Positions 37,843 to 46,360 of a stretch of DNA of 64,000 nt are shown one piece after another. Both the position numbers and the translations under genes were made by a program. Positions within the stretch are counted from its first letter, which is position 1. Every line of letters starts with the position of its first letter. This DNA comes from Nocardia sp. CY41 (GTDB taxonomy: Bacteria > Actinomycetota > Actinomycetes > Mycobacteriales > Mycobacteriaceae). The notes beneath the pieces are model-generated. The model searched no databases. It saw nothing but the letters and a program-made list of their open reading frames with translations, and was not told the origin of the DNA. The stretch covers positions 1 to 64,000 of the forward strand of contig NZ_VUOS01000010.1 of the NCBI RefSeq assembly GCF_009829325.1, given 5' to 3'.

Positions 37843-38481
37843 ATGAACTCCGTCCGAGCCCGCCTGTTGTCCACGCTCGCCGGTCAGCTCGGGAATCCGC
37901 ACGGCGTGCTCGGCAAAGGCGTCGCCTTCGTGCTCAATCGCAGCAACAGGGCCGCCATCACCGGGGCGGTGGCGGCGGCGTGCCTCGCGCCGGGCGGCGC
38001 TGCGGCCGACGTGGGCTTCGGTGGTGGAGCGGGGCTGCCCCTGCTGCTCGACCGCGTGGGCGCGGGTGGGGTCGTGTACGGCGTGGAGATCTCCCCCGAC
38101 ATGCTGGCGCGCGCCCGCGCGAGTCACCGTGGCGACCTCGATGCCGGAAGACTCCGGCTGCTCGAGGGTTCGCTCACCGCGCTGCCGTTGCCGGACGACA
38201 GTCTCGACGCCGCGATCACCGTCAACACCGTCTACTTCGTGCCGGACCTGGCGGCGGCCTGCGCGGAACTCGCGCGGGTGGTCCGGCCGGGCGGCCGCTT
38301 GGTGATCGGCATCGGTGATCCCGGCGCGATGGCGAAGCTTCCGTTCACGTCGTACGGCTTCACCCTGCGCCCGGTGCCGGACGTGATCGCGGCGCTGGAG
38401 CAGGCGGGCTGCGCGGTCGAGCATCGACGGTTGGCCGGCACGCCGATCCCGCACCATCTGCTGGTGGCCACGCCGCGCTGA
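37843..38481 (+). CDS. SAM-dependent methyltransferase (class I)
   Basis: 212 residues. The ATG at 37843 is preferred because TACGAT (37830-37835) lies seven bases upstream as a leaderless -10; an ATG three codons earlier is possible. Motif I is ADVGFGGGAGLPLLLDRVG, followed by YGVEISPDMLARARA, RLRLLEGSLTALPLPDDSLDAAITVNTVYF and VVRPGGRLVIGIGDPG, the usual methyltransferase_11 layout. Substrate unknown. The stop abuts the stop of the convergent SDR gene with no gap. Confidence 0.9.
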   Translation: MNSVRARLLSTLAGQLGNPHGVLGKGVAFVLNRSNRAAITGAVAAACLAPGGAAADVGFGGGAGLPLLLDRVGAGGVVYGVEISPDMLARARASHRGDLDAGRLRLLEGSLTALPLPDDSLDAAITVNTVYFVPDLAAACAELARVVRPGGRLVIGIGDPGAMAKLPFTSYGFTLRPVPDVIAALEQAGCAVEHRRLAGTPIPHHLLVATPR

Positions 38482-39249
38482 CTACATCAGCGCGCCGCCG
38501 TCGACCCTGATCTCGGTGCCGGTCATGTATTTGCCGTCATCGGAGGCGACCATGGCGACCACCCCGGCGATGTCCTCCGGAGAACCGAGCGCGCCCTTGT
38601 TGAGCCAGCCGGTCATCCGCGAGAACAGCTGCGGGTCGAAGCCCTCGGGCTGGTCCAGGATGGATTTCGTGGTGATGCCGCTGGTGATGCCTGCCGGGAC
38701 GATGTTCACCGCGCGCAGACCCTGCTTGGCGTACTCCAGGGCGATGGCGTGCGTGAAGGCGTTCACGCCGCCTTTGGACGCCGCGTACGAGGCGAGGTAG
38801 GGCGCCGCGCTGAAGGCCGCGGTCGAGGAGAGATTGACCACCACCCCGCGCCCGGTATCCAGCAAGGCGGGCAGCGCGGCCTGGGTCATCAGGAAGGTGC
38901 CGGTGAGATTCACCCGGATCACCCGGTCCCACACCTCGAGCGGCATTTCGTGGGTGCGCGCGGGCCGGAGGATGCCCGCGGCGTTGACCAGCACGTCCAG
39001 CCCGCCGAGGAATTCGAGCGCCGTCGCGAGCGCGGTGCGCACCGATTCCGGATCGGCGATGTCGACCTCGACCGTTCGCAGTCGTTCGGCGCCGTCGCCC
39101 GCCTTTTCCGCGGTGGTCGCCAGACCCGCCACATCGATGTCGGCGGCGACCAGCTGCGCCCCTTCGTCCAGCAGCCGCAGGGCGATGCCCTGACCGATGC
39201 CGGATCCCGCTCCCGTCACCACCACGCGGCGGCCGTCAAATCTGCGCAT
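38482..39249 (-). CDS. Short-chain dehydrogenase/reductase
   Basis: 255 residues from the ATG at 39249. NAD(P)-binding GAGSGIGQG, the acidic DIDVAGL pointing to NAD preference, VLVNAAGIL, and the catalytic Ser-Tyr-Lys set (NLSSTAAFS..., YLASYAASKGG) are intact. The C-terminal GTEIRVDGGALM is typical of FabG/3-alpha-hydroxysteroid-type SDRs. A KstR-like inverted repeat ten bases upstream suggests control by a sterol-responsive repressor and a role in sterol or related lipid breakdown; this is inference from one site. Confidence 0.92.
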   Translation of the reverse strand: MRRFDGRRVVVTGAGSGIGQGIALRLLDEGAQLVAADIDVAGLATTAEKAGDGAERLRTVEVDIADPESVRTALATALEFLGGLDVLVNAAGILRPARTHEMPLEVWDRVIRVNLTGTFLMTQAALPALLDTGRGVVVNLSSTAAFSAAPYLASYAASKGGVNAFTHAIALEYAKQGLRAVNIVPAGITSGITTKSILDQPEGFDPQLFSRMTGWLNKGALGSPEDIAGVVAMVASDDGKYMTGTEIRVDGGALM

Positions 39250-39258
39250 GCCAAAAAT

Positions 39259-39272
39259 TAGAACACGTTCTC
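39259..39272 (-). promoter_or_regulatory. KstR-like operator upstream of the SDR gene
   Basis: TAGAACACGTTCTC contains the perfect arms AGAAC/GTTCT and fits the published mycobacterial KstR motif TnnAACnnGTTnnA except for the last base. On the minus strand TAATTT next to it could be the -10 of a leaderless SDR transcript. Confidence 0.5.
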
Positions 39273-39280
39273 ATCGAGCG

Positions 39281-40252
39281 TCAAGGGACTTCGCCGCTTC
39301 CGGCGATCCGCAACACCATGGCCGCCGCCGCCGCGCCGTACGCCCGACTGGCCGACGCCGGACGACTCGCCGGGTAGTTGGAGCGATGCGTGACCACGAC
39401 GCCGTTGGGCAGCGTGACGGTCCGGTCCGGCACGGTCGCGACGCAATTACCACCCGACTTGGCCACCAAGTCCACGATCACGGTTCCCGGCCCGAGCAGG
39501 TCGAGCTCCGCCCGCCCGAGCAGGCGGGGCGCGGGCGATCCGCGATGCACGGCGGTGCAGACGACGAGGTCGGGCGGCATGGCGGCGAGAGTCTCCAGCA
39601 GCGCCGCGTTGTCGTCCTGATTCGGCACGAATCGTCCGGCGCCGGCCGCGACCGCGGCTGCCCGCTGTTCGAGACGGTTGCCGATCGCGGTCGGCTGCTC
39701 GTCGACGAACGTACGCGCGGCCGAGATCGCGGCGAGCCCGGCGGCCCCGCACCCCAGCACGAGAGCGCGGACCGGGCGAGTGAACCGTCCGGAGGCGAGT
39801 AGTCGCCTGCCTTCGGCGTAACCCTCCGCGCCCGCGATCCGGCTCATGGTCGACAGCGCATCGATCTCGGTGGTCGTGTCGTCGCGCGGCACCTCGTCGA
39901 AGGCGACCGATTCGACGCCACGGCGACGCAACCGGTCGATCTCGTCACGACGGTAGTGCGGATCCTGGAAGCCGACCAGCGTCGTTCCCGCGCGCAGCGG
40001 CATCGAGTCCAGATCGAATGCGGGCGGTTTCACCCAGACGACGATGTCCGCGCGCTCGAAGACCGTCGTGCCGTCTGCGACCACGACCGCCCCGGAAGCG
40101 CTGTACGCGGCGTCGGCGTAACCCGCGCCGCGACCGGCGCCTTCCTCCACCAGAACTCGAAGACCCCCCGTGGAAAGTGTGCGCACGCCGTCGGGAGTGA
40201 GTGCCACACGAGTCTCCCGCGGCGCGGTCTCGCGCAGCACGCCGACGATCAC
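39281..40252 (-). CDS. PntAA / alanine dehydrogenase-like protein
   Basis: 323 residues from the GTG at 40252, which overlaps the aminotransferase stop (GTGA). N-terminal domain: VIVGVLRETAPRETRVALTPDGV, as in AlaDH/PntAA, then KPPAFDLDSMPLRAGTTLVGF. Central SMSRIAGAEGYAEGRRLL and Rossmann LVLGCGAAGLAAISAARTF follow. Alanine dehydrogenase and transhydrogenase alpha subunits are 370-390 residues, so this is a shortened member, and its partner PntAB/PntB is not nearby. Coupling to an aminotransferase suggests it handles an amino or keto acid rather than proton translocation. Exact reaction unknown. Confidence 0.8.
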   Translation of the reverse strand: MIVGVLRETAPRETRVALTPDGVRTLSTGGLRVLVEEGAGRGAGYADAAYSASGAVVVADGTTVFERADIVVWVKPPAFDLDSMPLRAGTTLVGFQDPHYRRDEIDRLRRRGVESVAFDEVPRDDTTTEIDALSTMSRIAGAEGYAEGRRLLASGRFTRPVRALVLGCGAAGLAAISAARTFVDEQPTAIGNRLEQRAAAVAAGAGRFVPNQDDNAALLETLAAMPPDLVVCTAVHRGSPAPRLLGRAELDLLGPGTVIVDLVAKSGGNCVATVPDRTVTLPNGVVVTHRSNYPASRPASASRAYGAAAAAMVLRIAGSGEVP

Positions 40253-41688
40253 CGGGCGGCCTTGCGCCCGGGCACCAGGGCGGTCAGGCCGCGATCGGCG
40301 AGCGCGTCGCGATAGGTCAGCCCGTCGGCGATGTCGCGGATCAATCGCTCGAGCCGGTCGAAAAGCTCCTCGATCAAAGCGGGCGATTCGTGGCGGGGAG
40401 CTTTGCGCGGAGCGAGGACGTTCAAACGGACGCCGGGACGCAGCGAGCCGGTCCGGTCCAGCGCGACGCTGTCGACGCCGGCCACGGCCAGCAACAGGTC
40501 CTCCACCTGGGCACTCGTGCGCACCCCCGCCCTCTCGAGCAGCGCGCGATCGAAAACCACGGAGACGAACATTCCCTCGGGGTGGCCCAACGGCCGCAGC
40601 ACGTCGGCCCCGAGCCGGGTGTTGATCGCGGCGATATGCGCACAAGCCCGCTCGATCTGCGCACGCATCAGCGCGTGGTTGCGGTCGAAGTAGTCGTCGG
40701 GGGTGTGCTCGAGGATCGCGCGAGCCAGATGGGTGGTCTCGCGCTGGAACGAGATGGTGAGTCTTTCCCGGATCCGCTCCAGCCACGCGCTGTCACCGGT
40801 GCACGCCGCACCCATCTTGCAGGGGCCGAAAGCGTTGTAGGCCTTGGAGTTACCCGTGACGGTCAGCATCACGTCGTACAGCCGCCGGACGCCGCGCTCG
40901 GTCGCCACGTGCAGCGCGGCGATCGGGATGTGCGAGGCCACCAGCCGGTCGAAGGCCATGTCGCAGATGACCGGAACACCGCAGTCGAGCAGTACCCGCC
41001 CGATCTCCGCCAGCTCGGTCGCGGTGTAGTCCGCCACCACCGGATTGCCCGGCAGCGTGAGCAGCACGCCGCACAGCTCGCCGGTCGCACGCAGCCCGTC
41101 GAGGCAGCGGGCCAGCCGGGCGGGATCGATCTTGAACGCATCGTCCGAGCCCACCGGGCACGGCACGATCCGCAGACCGAACTTCTCCACATGAATGCTG
41201 GAACTCTTGTAGAAGCCCTCCGGGCAGACGATCACCCCGCCCGGCCTTGCCAGCGTGGCCACCGCCTCCTCCAGCAGCATCGTGCTCGAGTACGGGCAGA
41301 CGATCACCTCCTCCGCGCGCACCCGGACGCCGGGCACCCCTTCCACCGGATGCGACAGGCGCTCGAACAGCTTGCGTGCTGCCAGCTCGCGCAGGATCAA
41401 CGGCTGCCGCTTGTCGTAGAGGCGGCCGTCGAGATACTCCGCGGGGGGCGCGATGTGCAGACTCTCCCGCCACGCCCGGTCCAGCGCCGCGACGGCGTGC
41501 GCGTCCGGGGCCCGGCCGGTTTCCCCGTGGTAGGCGTCGATGACGCCCGAGTAGCGACGGCCGCCGGTCCCGGCGAACCACGCGTCCCGCGAAATCCGCT
41601 CGCGCACTTCCCGTTTCCTGGCCTCGGAGCGGTTGGTCAGCGTCGCCAGGTCGGCGAGCGGATGGGTGAGCACGTGGCTCTGGGTCAC
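40249..41688 (-). CDS. PLP-dependent aminotransferase (fold type I)
   Basis: 479 residues from the GTG at 41688, overlapping the regulator stop (GTGA). The PLP lysine is in VTGNSKAYNAFGP (about residue 282). LLTLPGNPVVADYTATELAEI, then VPVICDMAFDRLVASHIP supplies the Asn and Asp that contact the cofactor. RPGVRLNVLAP near the C-terminus carries the substrate-carboxylate Arg. About 60 N-terminal residues before the usual class I/II start are unusual. The natural substrate cannot be read from the sequence. It lies between its regulator and the PntAA/AlaDH-like gene in one coupled operon. Confidence 0.88.
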   Translation of the reverse strand: MTQSHVLTHPLADLATLTNRSEARKREVRERISRDAWFAGTGGRRYSGVIDAYHGETGRAPDAHAVAALDRAWRESLHIAPPAEYLDGRLYDKRQPLILRELAARKLFERLSHPVEGVPGVRVRAEEVIVCPYSSTMLLEEAVATLARPGGVIVCPEGFYKSSSIHVEKFGLRIVPCPVGSDDAFKIDPARLARCLDGLRATGELCGVLLTLPGNPVVADYTATELAEIGRVLLDCGVPVICDMAFDRLVASHIPIAALHVATERGVRRLYDVMLTVTGNSKAYNAFGPCKMGAACTGDSAWLERIRERLTISFQRETTHLARAILEHTPDDYFDRNHALMRAQIERACAHIAAINTRLGADVLRPLGHPEGMFVSVVFDRALLERAGVRTSAQVEDLLLAVAGVDSVALDRTGSLRPGVRLNVLAPRKAPRHESPALIEELFDRLERLIRDIADGLTYRDALADRGLTALVPGRKAAR

Positions 41689-42734
41689 GGAACCTCGCCT
41701 TCTGAAGAGTCTCCCGGTGCGGGCATGGTGTTCCATTTCTCCTGGAGTGCGGCGCGGAACAGCCTGCGGCAGTCGCCCTCGGCGAGTCGTTCGAACTCCG
41801 CCAGGGGCGGTTGAGCGACGATCTGGTCGACCACGATGGCCGAACCGGCGCGCCGCAGGTCGTACAGTTTCTCGAACCGCCGGACCGCGAACGCGACATC
41901 GTGCTTCAGCGCGGAGAAGCGCGTCGCGACCCTGGCCTGGCGCGAGTAGTCGTACTCGCCCACCGCGACGTAGCGGTCGTCGACCACGAGCATGCTCTGT
42001 GCGTTGCGGGCGTATTCGCGTTTGACCAGCACGCTCTCCACGCCGGAGCGAGCCTGTTTCCATAGTTTGTCGTCATAGGGCCAGACATCCGAGATGTCAT
42101 CGAGCACATACATCCGGCGCACATCGATCTTCGGCGGATGAGCGTTGTCGGCCAGGCGCAGGATCGCCGCGTGATAGTCGTCGCCGACGTCCCCGCCGAT
42201 CGTGCCCAGATCGGCGGTATGGATCGCGCGGACCGACGTGGTGGCCTGTTCCAGGATGGTCAGCCAGTCGGTGACCGTGTTCCATTCCCATACCGTGGCG
42301 CTGCGCGACGGAATCTGCGCGAGGATCTCCTCGGCGCGTTCCAATTGCCGATCGGCGACCAGGCGCAGCGGCTCGATTTCCGCTCGCGCGCCGGAGGCGT
42401 CGATCAGGCTCTGCGCGATACCCAATGCGCGCGCGACCAATTCGGGGTCCTTGCCCAGCAGAACGTTGAATCGCATCCGCAGGTCGTAGTAGGCGCTGCT
42501 GGTCGGATCGGTCGCGGGATCGGCGCTGCCGTCGGTGGGCAGTTCGGCGCCGAGGGCGAGGCTCAGGCGTTCCCGCAGCGCGAGCGGCGGAATACGGCTG
42601 CCGTTCTCGATCTGCTGAATCAGACTGCGGGAGCAGCCCGCTCTGGTAGCGAGCGCGGCCTGGGTGTAACCACGTTCTAGTCGTAGCCTGCGGACCAGGT
42701 TGCCGACCTGCTCATGCGAGCCCGAGTCAGCCAT
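41685..42734 (-). CDS. XRE-type transcriptional regulator with large sensor domain
   Basis: 349 residues from the ATG at 42734 (GGGAGG six bases upstream). The N-terminal HTH is VGNLVRRLRLERGYTQAALATRAGCSRSLIQQIENGSRIPP (residues ~10-50). The remaining ~280 residues form a mixed domain with TVWEWNTVTDWLTILEQATTSVRAIHTADLGT and a later SMLVVDDRYVAVGEYDYS, a layout like PLD/phosphotransfer-type ligand modules (DUF5919-like) fused to HTH in actinobacteria. It starts an operon with the aminotransferase and the PntAA-like gene and probably controls it through the palindromes upstream. Confidence 0.85.
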   Translation of the reverse strand: MADSGSHEQVGNLVRRLRLERGYTQAALATRAGCSRSLIQQIENGSRIPPLALRERLSLALGAELPTDGSADPATDPTSSAYYDLRMRFNVLLGKDPELVARALGIAQSLIDASGARAEIEPLRLVADRQLERAEEILAQIPSRSATVWEWNTVTDWLTILEQATTSVRAIHTADLGTIGGDVGDDYHAAILRLADNAHPPKIDVRRMYVLDDISDVWPYDDKLWKQARSGVESVLVKREYARNAQSMLVVDDRYVAVGEYDYSRQARVATRFSALKHDVAFAVRRFEKLYDLRRAGSAIVVDQIVAQPPLAEFERLAEGDCRRLFRAALQEKWNTMPAPGDSSEGEVP

Positions 42735-43371
42735 CCCGTGCCTCCCATCCTGCGCCGTGCATACGCATGCTCACGGAGTGTCACGATGTGACATTCTAAT
42801 CATCAAATGTCAAGAGGCAGGCGATCAATCGCGCTCACGGAATTTCGTTGTGCACCGGAGATCCAACCGCCTGATCACTCTTGCGAAGGAAGACTGCCAC
42901 ATGCGCTCAGAAACGTGCTACGCGAGTGTCAACCGGCATCGAGAATGGATGACCGTGCGGAGTTGCCGTGCAGTTTGGGCAATTTGATTATTTTCGATCA
43001 TCAAAGCTGTTCTCATATCATCACGAAGCGTTAAAGCTTCGTTGACAGCACGCCGTGGCCGTACCTAGCCTGGTTCTCGAAGCCACCGCAATTCGGTATC
43101 GGCGCAAAGGTTTTCCTCCTTGCCGACCTCGGTGGACCGATAACTCTAGGAGGTGCCGGATACGGATACCTCGTCATGGCGCGGTCCGGGCCGCATCCAC
43201 TGCGGCAGGGTGCCCCTCCCACCCATCACCCATCGCGCCGACCTCCCGACGATTCGGGCACCGAACCATCCAGGCACGGACGAATCCACCGCGTTCGGGC
43301 CATGACCGAGCACGGTCAGCGCACCGGCGGCGGGTCCGCGTCATCCCGAACAGAGTGAATGAGAGCGGATC
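42735..43371. other. 637-base regulatory/intergenic region
   Basis: Near the XRE start lie two inverted repeats: TGTCACGATGTGACA (42779-42793) and GACATT/AATGTC (42790-42795, 42806-42811). Read on the minus strand, TAGAAT (42799-42794) can be a -10. ACGAAGC/GCTTCGT (43023-43029, 43036-43042) forms a further hairpin. The bases around 42780-43050 are clearly AT-richer than the surroundings. No gene is supported. Confidence 0.5.
42779..42811 (-). promoter_or_regulatory. Overlapping operator palindromes at the XRE operon promoter
   Basis: TGTCACGATGTGACA (42779-42793) is a perfect palindrome around GAT. It shares GACA with a second repeat, GACATT...AATGTC (42790-42811). They sit 45-77 bases before the regulator start and overlap a plausible -10 on the minus strand, as expected for autoregulation. 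Confidence 0.6.
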
Positions 43372-43701
43372 ATGGCACTCGACATCACCGATTCGATCAT
43401 CACCAGCGACATCACCCCGGAAATCGCACGGCTGCTTCCCTCTTCCTCCGGCGCGGCTTGGGAGCTCAGCTGGCTGCCCACCGTCATCCTGACCCGCGAG
43501 CAAGCGGTGAGCGGGATGGTGCTCGACGAAATGCTCAGCGATCCGGGCACCATCACCAGCGATCTCGCCCTCGAACTGGCCGCCATCCATGCGGCGGAAC
43601 TGGGCGTCACCCTGCGCGACGTGCTGATCCGGTTGTACGTCCGCATCACCGAACGCGACAACGAAGCCGCCTGCTGCGCGCATACTCCCCTGCCCGCCTG
43701 A
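43372..43701 (+). CDS. Small protein of unknown function
   Basis: 109 residues from the ATG at 43372. The sequence is acidic and helical: MALDITDSIITSDITPEIARLLP, a WELSWLPTV core, then SGMVLDEMLSDPGTITSDLALELAAIHAAELGVTLRDVLIRLYVR, and a Cys pair near the end (EAACCAHTPLPA). No family is recognised. Codon use (GC at third positions) supports coding. It lies about 200 bases ahead of the monooxygenase-like gene on the same strand. Confidence 0.6.
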   Translation: MALDITDSIITSDITPEIARLLPSSSGAAWELSWLPTVILTREQAVSGMVLDEMLSDPGTITSDLALELAAIHAAELGVTLRDVLIRLYVRITERDNEAACCAHTPLPA

Positions 43702-43913
43702 CCCGGCGTAGACGGCTCGCCGCGTGGTGCCGGACGCGTCACCCACCGTCGCGCTTTCTCGACCACGTCCCGGCCTTGCATGCGGCTACCGGTCGGCGAA
43801 CGATGGACTTGCGCCGGCCGCGCTCGCGGGCCGTGCGGTGTCCCGCGCTCGGTGGACCACGAGGTGACGGCCCGGCGACAAGCGGAGCGATCGCTCCGTC
43901 AGAGGAGGAACCG

Positions 43914-44522
43914 ATGTTCATCCAAGTAATACAAGGCAAGGCCGCCGACCCGGCCCGGCTGCGTCGATGCATGGATCGGTGGAACGAGGAACTGCAGCCG
44001 GGAGCCGTCGGCTATCTCGGCACCACGAGCGGACTGTGCGACGACGGCACGTTCATCGCGCTGGCCCGGTTCGAATCCGCGGAAGCCGCTCGCCGCAACA
44101 GCGAGCGCCCGGAACAGAGCGCCTGGTGGCGGGAGACCGAGCAATGCTTCGAGGGGCCGGTCACGTTCATGGACTGCGCCGAAGTCACGCAGTGGATGGG
44201 TGGCGGCTCCGACCGCGCCGGTTTCGTGCAGGTCATGGAGGGCCACACGCGGGACGCCGGACGGATGCGCGAGATCCTGGCCCAGTCGGGCGATCGGGTG
44301 CACCAGGTGCGCCCGGAAATCCTCGGCGGCACGCTGGCGACCTACGGCGACGACGGATTCGTCGAGACCGTCTACTTCACCTCCGAAGCCGAAGCCCGCG
44401 AACACGAGAAGGTGGCGATACCGGACGATCTGCGGTCGCTGTTCGAAGAGGAGAACGCGCTCATGGGTGACGTCGCCTACTTCAACCTGCATCAGCCGAT
44501 GCTGAGTTCACCCAGGAACTAG
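43914..44522 (+). CDS. Tandem ferredoxin-like (antibiotic monooxygenase/EthD-type) protein
   Basis: 202 residues from the ATG at 43914, with AGGAGG six bases upstream. Two related halves, FIQVIQGKAADPARLRRCMDRWNEEL...FIALARFESAEAARR and FVQVMEGHTRDAGRMREILAQ...VETVYFTSEAEAREHE, each follow the dimeric alpha/beta-barrel pattern, so one chain can form the usual two-subunit barrel. No cofactor motif is seen. Such proteins include small oxygenases and isomerases, and also non-catalytic members. A perfect 16-bp palindrome lies just ahead of the ribosome site. Confidence 0.82.
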   Translation: MFIQVIQGKAADPARLRRCMDRWNEELQPGAVGYLGTTSGLCDDGTFIALARFESAEAARRNSERPEQSAWWRETEQCFEGPVTFMDCAEVTQWMGGGSDRAGFVQVMEGHTRDAGRMREILAQSGDRVHQVRPEILGGTLATYGDDGFVETVYFTSEAEAREHEKVAIPDDLRSLFEEENALMGDVAYFNLHQPMLSSPRN

Positions 44523-44547
44523 CGGCTTGCGGACCCCCTTCGAATCA

Positions 44548-44584
44548 TTCCCAGCCTCGAGAAGAGACCACACGGGGCTGGGAA
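44548..44584 (+). promoter_or_regulatory. Inverted repeat ahead of the WXG effector operon
   Basis: TTCCCAGCC (44548-44556) and GGCTGGGAA (44576-44584) form a perfect 9-bp stem with a 19-base loop. It lies 26 bases after the upstream stop and 64 bases before the next start, so it could be a terminator or an operator. Confidence 0.45.
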
Positions 44585-44647
44585 CGATCCCAGAGGACAA
44601 TGTCTTCTCTCGGTGTCGTAGACGCAGGGTGAAGGGTTTGCCGGGAC

Positions 44648-46360
44648 ATGGGTCGAGCGTTGCGGGTGGATACCGACCTGCTGCGGGCCCTCACCCCGGA
44701 ACTCGCCGCCATCGCCGACACGGCGCATGAGGAACTCACGCGCCTGAAGCAAAGGCTCGCCGCGGAGGGCGAGTGCTGGGGTGACGACGAACCGGGCCGC
44801 GTCTTCGGCGACAGCTACGAGCCCGCGGCCGAGAAGGGAGTCACCGGGTTCGAGAACCTGGTCCACAATCTGCGCGGAATGAGCAGCAGCGTCGCGGACA
44901 GTGGCGAAGTCCTGCAGGAGCAAGACCAGAACATCGGCTCCCAACTGCGTAACCAGGACCCGTTCCGCTCCGATCCGGTCGGCAGCGGTCCGTTCGACCA
45001 CCCGCGATGGCAGAGCCCGGCACCGTATCGACCCGTCTCCACACCGAATGCCGCCGATTCCGATCCCGCGCGGAACACAGCTTCGCCCACCTCGGCGCAC
45101 GACCCGACCGCTGCGGCGAACAATCCCACCGCTGCGGCGGATGACCCGACGGCCGCGCAGCCGAACGAGCAGCCCGGCTACCGACCCGCGTCCAACCCGG
45201 CCGCGCCTGGTCGACCGAATCCTGGCGACTACAGGCCGACCGACGATCCAGGGGCCACCGGGCACCCGAACTCCAACCCGACGCCATCGGTTCCGGACCG
45301 AGCGACGCCGATCGCGCGGGGTTCCGCGCCCGCCGCGCGAACCCCGGCGGCTCCCGCTCCTGCCACCCCTTCGACCGCCGAGTCACCCTCTTCGGCGGCA
45401 CCCAAATCCGGCGCGGCCCAGCCCTCGGCAGGCCACCGCACACCGGAAACCCGGTGGACGAGACCACCTACCGATTCACCCTGGATGCGAAACGCTCCCG
45501 GCACGCCGTGGTCGCGCGGTGCCGGTGGTCCGTCCCAGGGCCAAGCCTTTCCGCCGCGGCGCAAAGGTCCCCAGCCCGTCGGGGCGACATCGGGGAAACC
45601 GGGCAAGGACGCGAAACCGCGCAAGAAGTCGGTGCCGACGGAGGCGAAGCGCTCCCGGGTACGCACCGACCCCAGCGCGGTGGCCGCCGCACGGGAACTC
45701 GCCCTCCGCCACGGTCTCCGGATCACGGGATTCGACACCTCCGGCGTGCGGCGGCCGACCGTCGACCAGATCGCGGCGGCCATCGACGGCATCCTCGGCA
45801 AATATCCCTTCATCGAGCTGGCCGGGATCGAGATCACCGATCTGCGCGACGGCGCGGTGTCTCGCGTGGAGTTGGATCGCGCGGGCGACGAGGGAAACGA
45901 GCAGATCACCGGCGGATGGATCCTGCTCGACCGGGTGACGCTGGCGAATCCGGCGCTGCTGGCCGAAAAGGTCGAGACCGCGGTTCGAGCGGGGGAGCGG
46001 GTAGCCGGATCGGCGGAGCGGCCGATGTATTCGACGATCGTGCGCGACCTCGGCCGGATACTCGAAGCGGGATCCGCTCCTCGTGTCCGGCGGTCGGCGC
46101 ACCGATCGCTGCTGATGGAGTACCAGCGCGTCAGCGGGCCGTGGGACCGCGGGGACACGCTGGCCGCGATCGTCCGCGGCTTCCGGAAGTGGCGCGCCCA
46201 GCTGATCCGCGCCTGCTTCCGAGGCGACCGTTTCGACCCTCGAGCGGCAATCGCAGAAGCCTTCACCGAAGTCGAATTGCGCGGTGAAGGAGCCTGCGGG
46301 CCCGCGAAAGTGCTGCACCGCCTGGTCGTCGAGCATGCGCGCGGGCGGTCGAGCGCCTGA
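44648..46360 (+). CDS. WXG100-like protein with unknown C-terminal domain, partner of the giant effector
   Basis: 570 residues from the ATG at 44648 (a GTG six codons later is possible). Residues ~1-100 are a helical WXG/CpnT-type head: LTPELAAIADTAHEELTRLKQRL, then GECWGDDEPGRVFGDSYEP, then FENLVHNLRGMSSSVADSGE. Residues ~105-330 are a disordered Pro/Ala/Thr linker. From ~345 comes a basic segment and a ~220-residue mixed domain (AARELALRHGLRITGFDTSG..., ITDLRDGAVSRVELD, GEGACGPAKVLHRLVVEHA) that I do not recognise. The stop overlaps the giant gene start (ATGA), so the two are coupled. Proteins of this head type are usually exported by type VII secretion. Confidence 0.75.
   Translation: MGRALRVDTDLLRALTPELAAIADTAHEELTRLKQRLAAEGECWGDDEPGRVFGDSYEPAAEKGVTGFENLVHNLRGMSSSVADSGEVLQEQDQNIGSQLRNQDPFRSDPVGSGPFDHPRWQSPAPYRPVSTPNAADSDPARNTASPTSAHDPTAAANNPTAAADDPTAAQPNEQPGYRPASNPAAPGRPNPGDYRPTDDPGATGHPNSNPTPSVPDRATPIARGSAPAARTPAAPAPATPSTAESPSSAAPKSGAAQPSAGHRTPETRWTRPPTDSPWMRNAPGTPWSRGAGGPSQGQAFPPRRKGPQPVGATSGKPGKDAKPRKKSVPTEAKRSRVRTDPSAVAAARELALRHGLRITGFDTSGVRRPTVDQIAAAIDGILGKYPFIELAGIEITDLRDGAVSRVELDRAGDEGNEQITGGWILLDRVTLANPALLAEKVETAVRAGERVAGSAERPMYSTIVRDLGRILEAGSAPRVRRSAHRSLLMEYQRVSGPWDRGDTLAAIVRGFRKWRAQLIRACFRGDRFDPRAAIAEAFTEVELRGEGACGPAKVLHRLVVEHARGRSSA

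Noticed and set aside
42800..43034. Short open frames between the XRE gene and 43372
   Set aside because: No ribosome site, AT-richer composition and no recognisable protein; the region looks regulatory.
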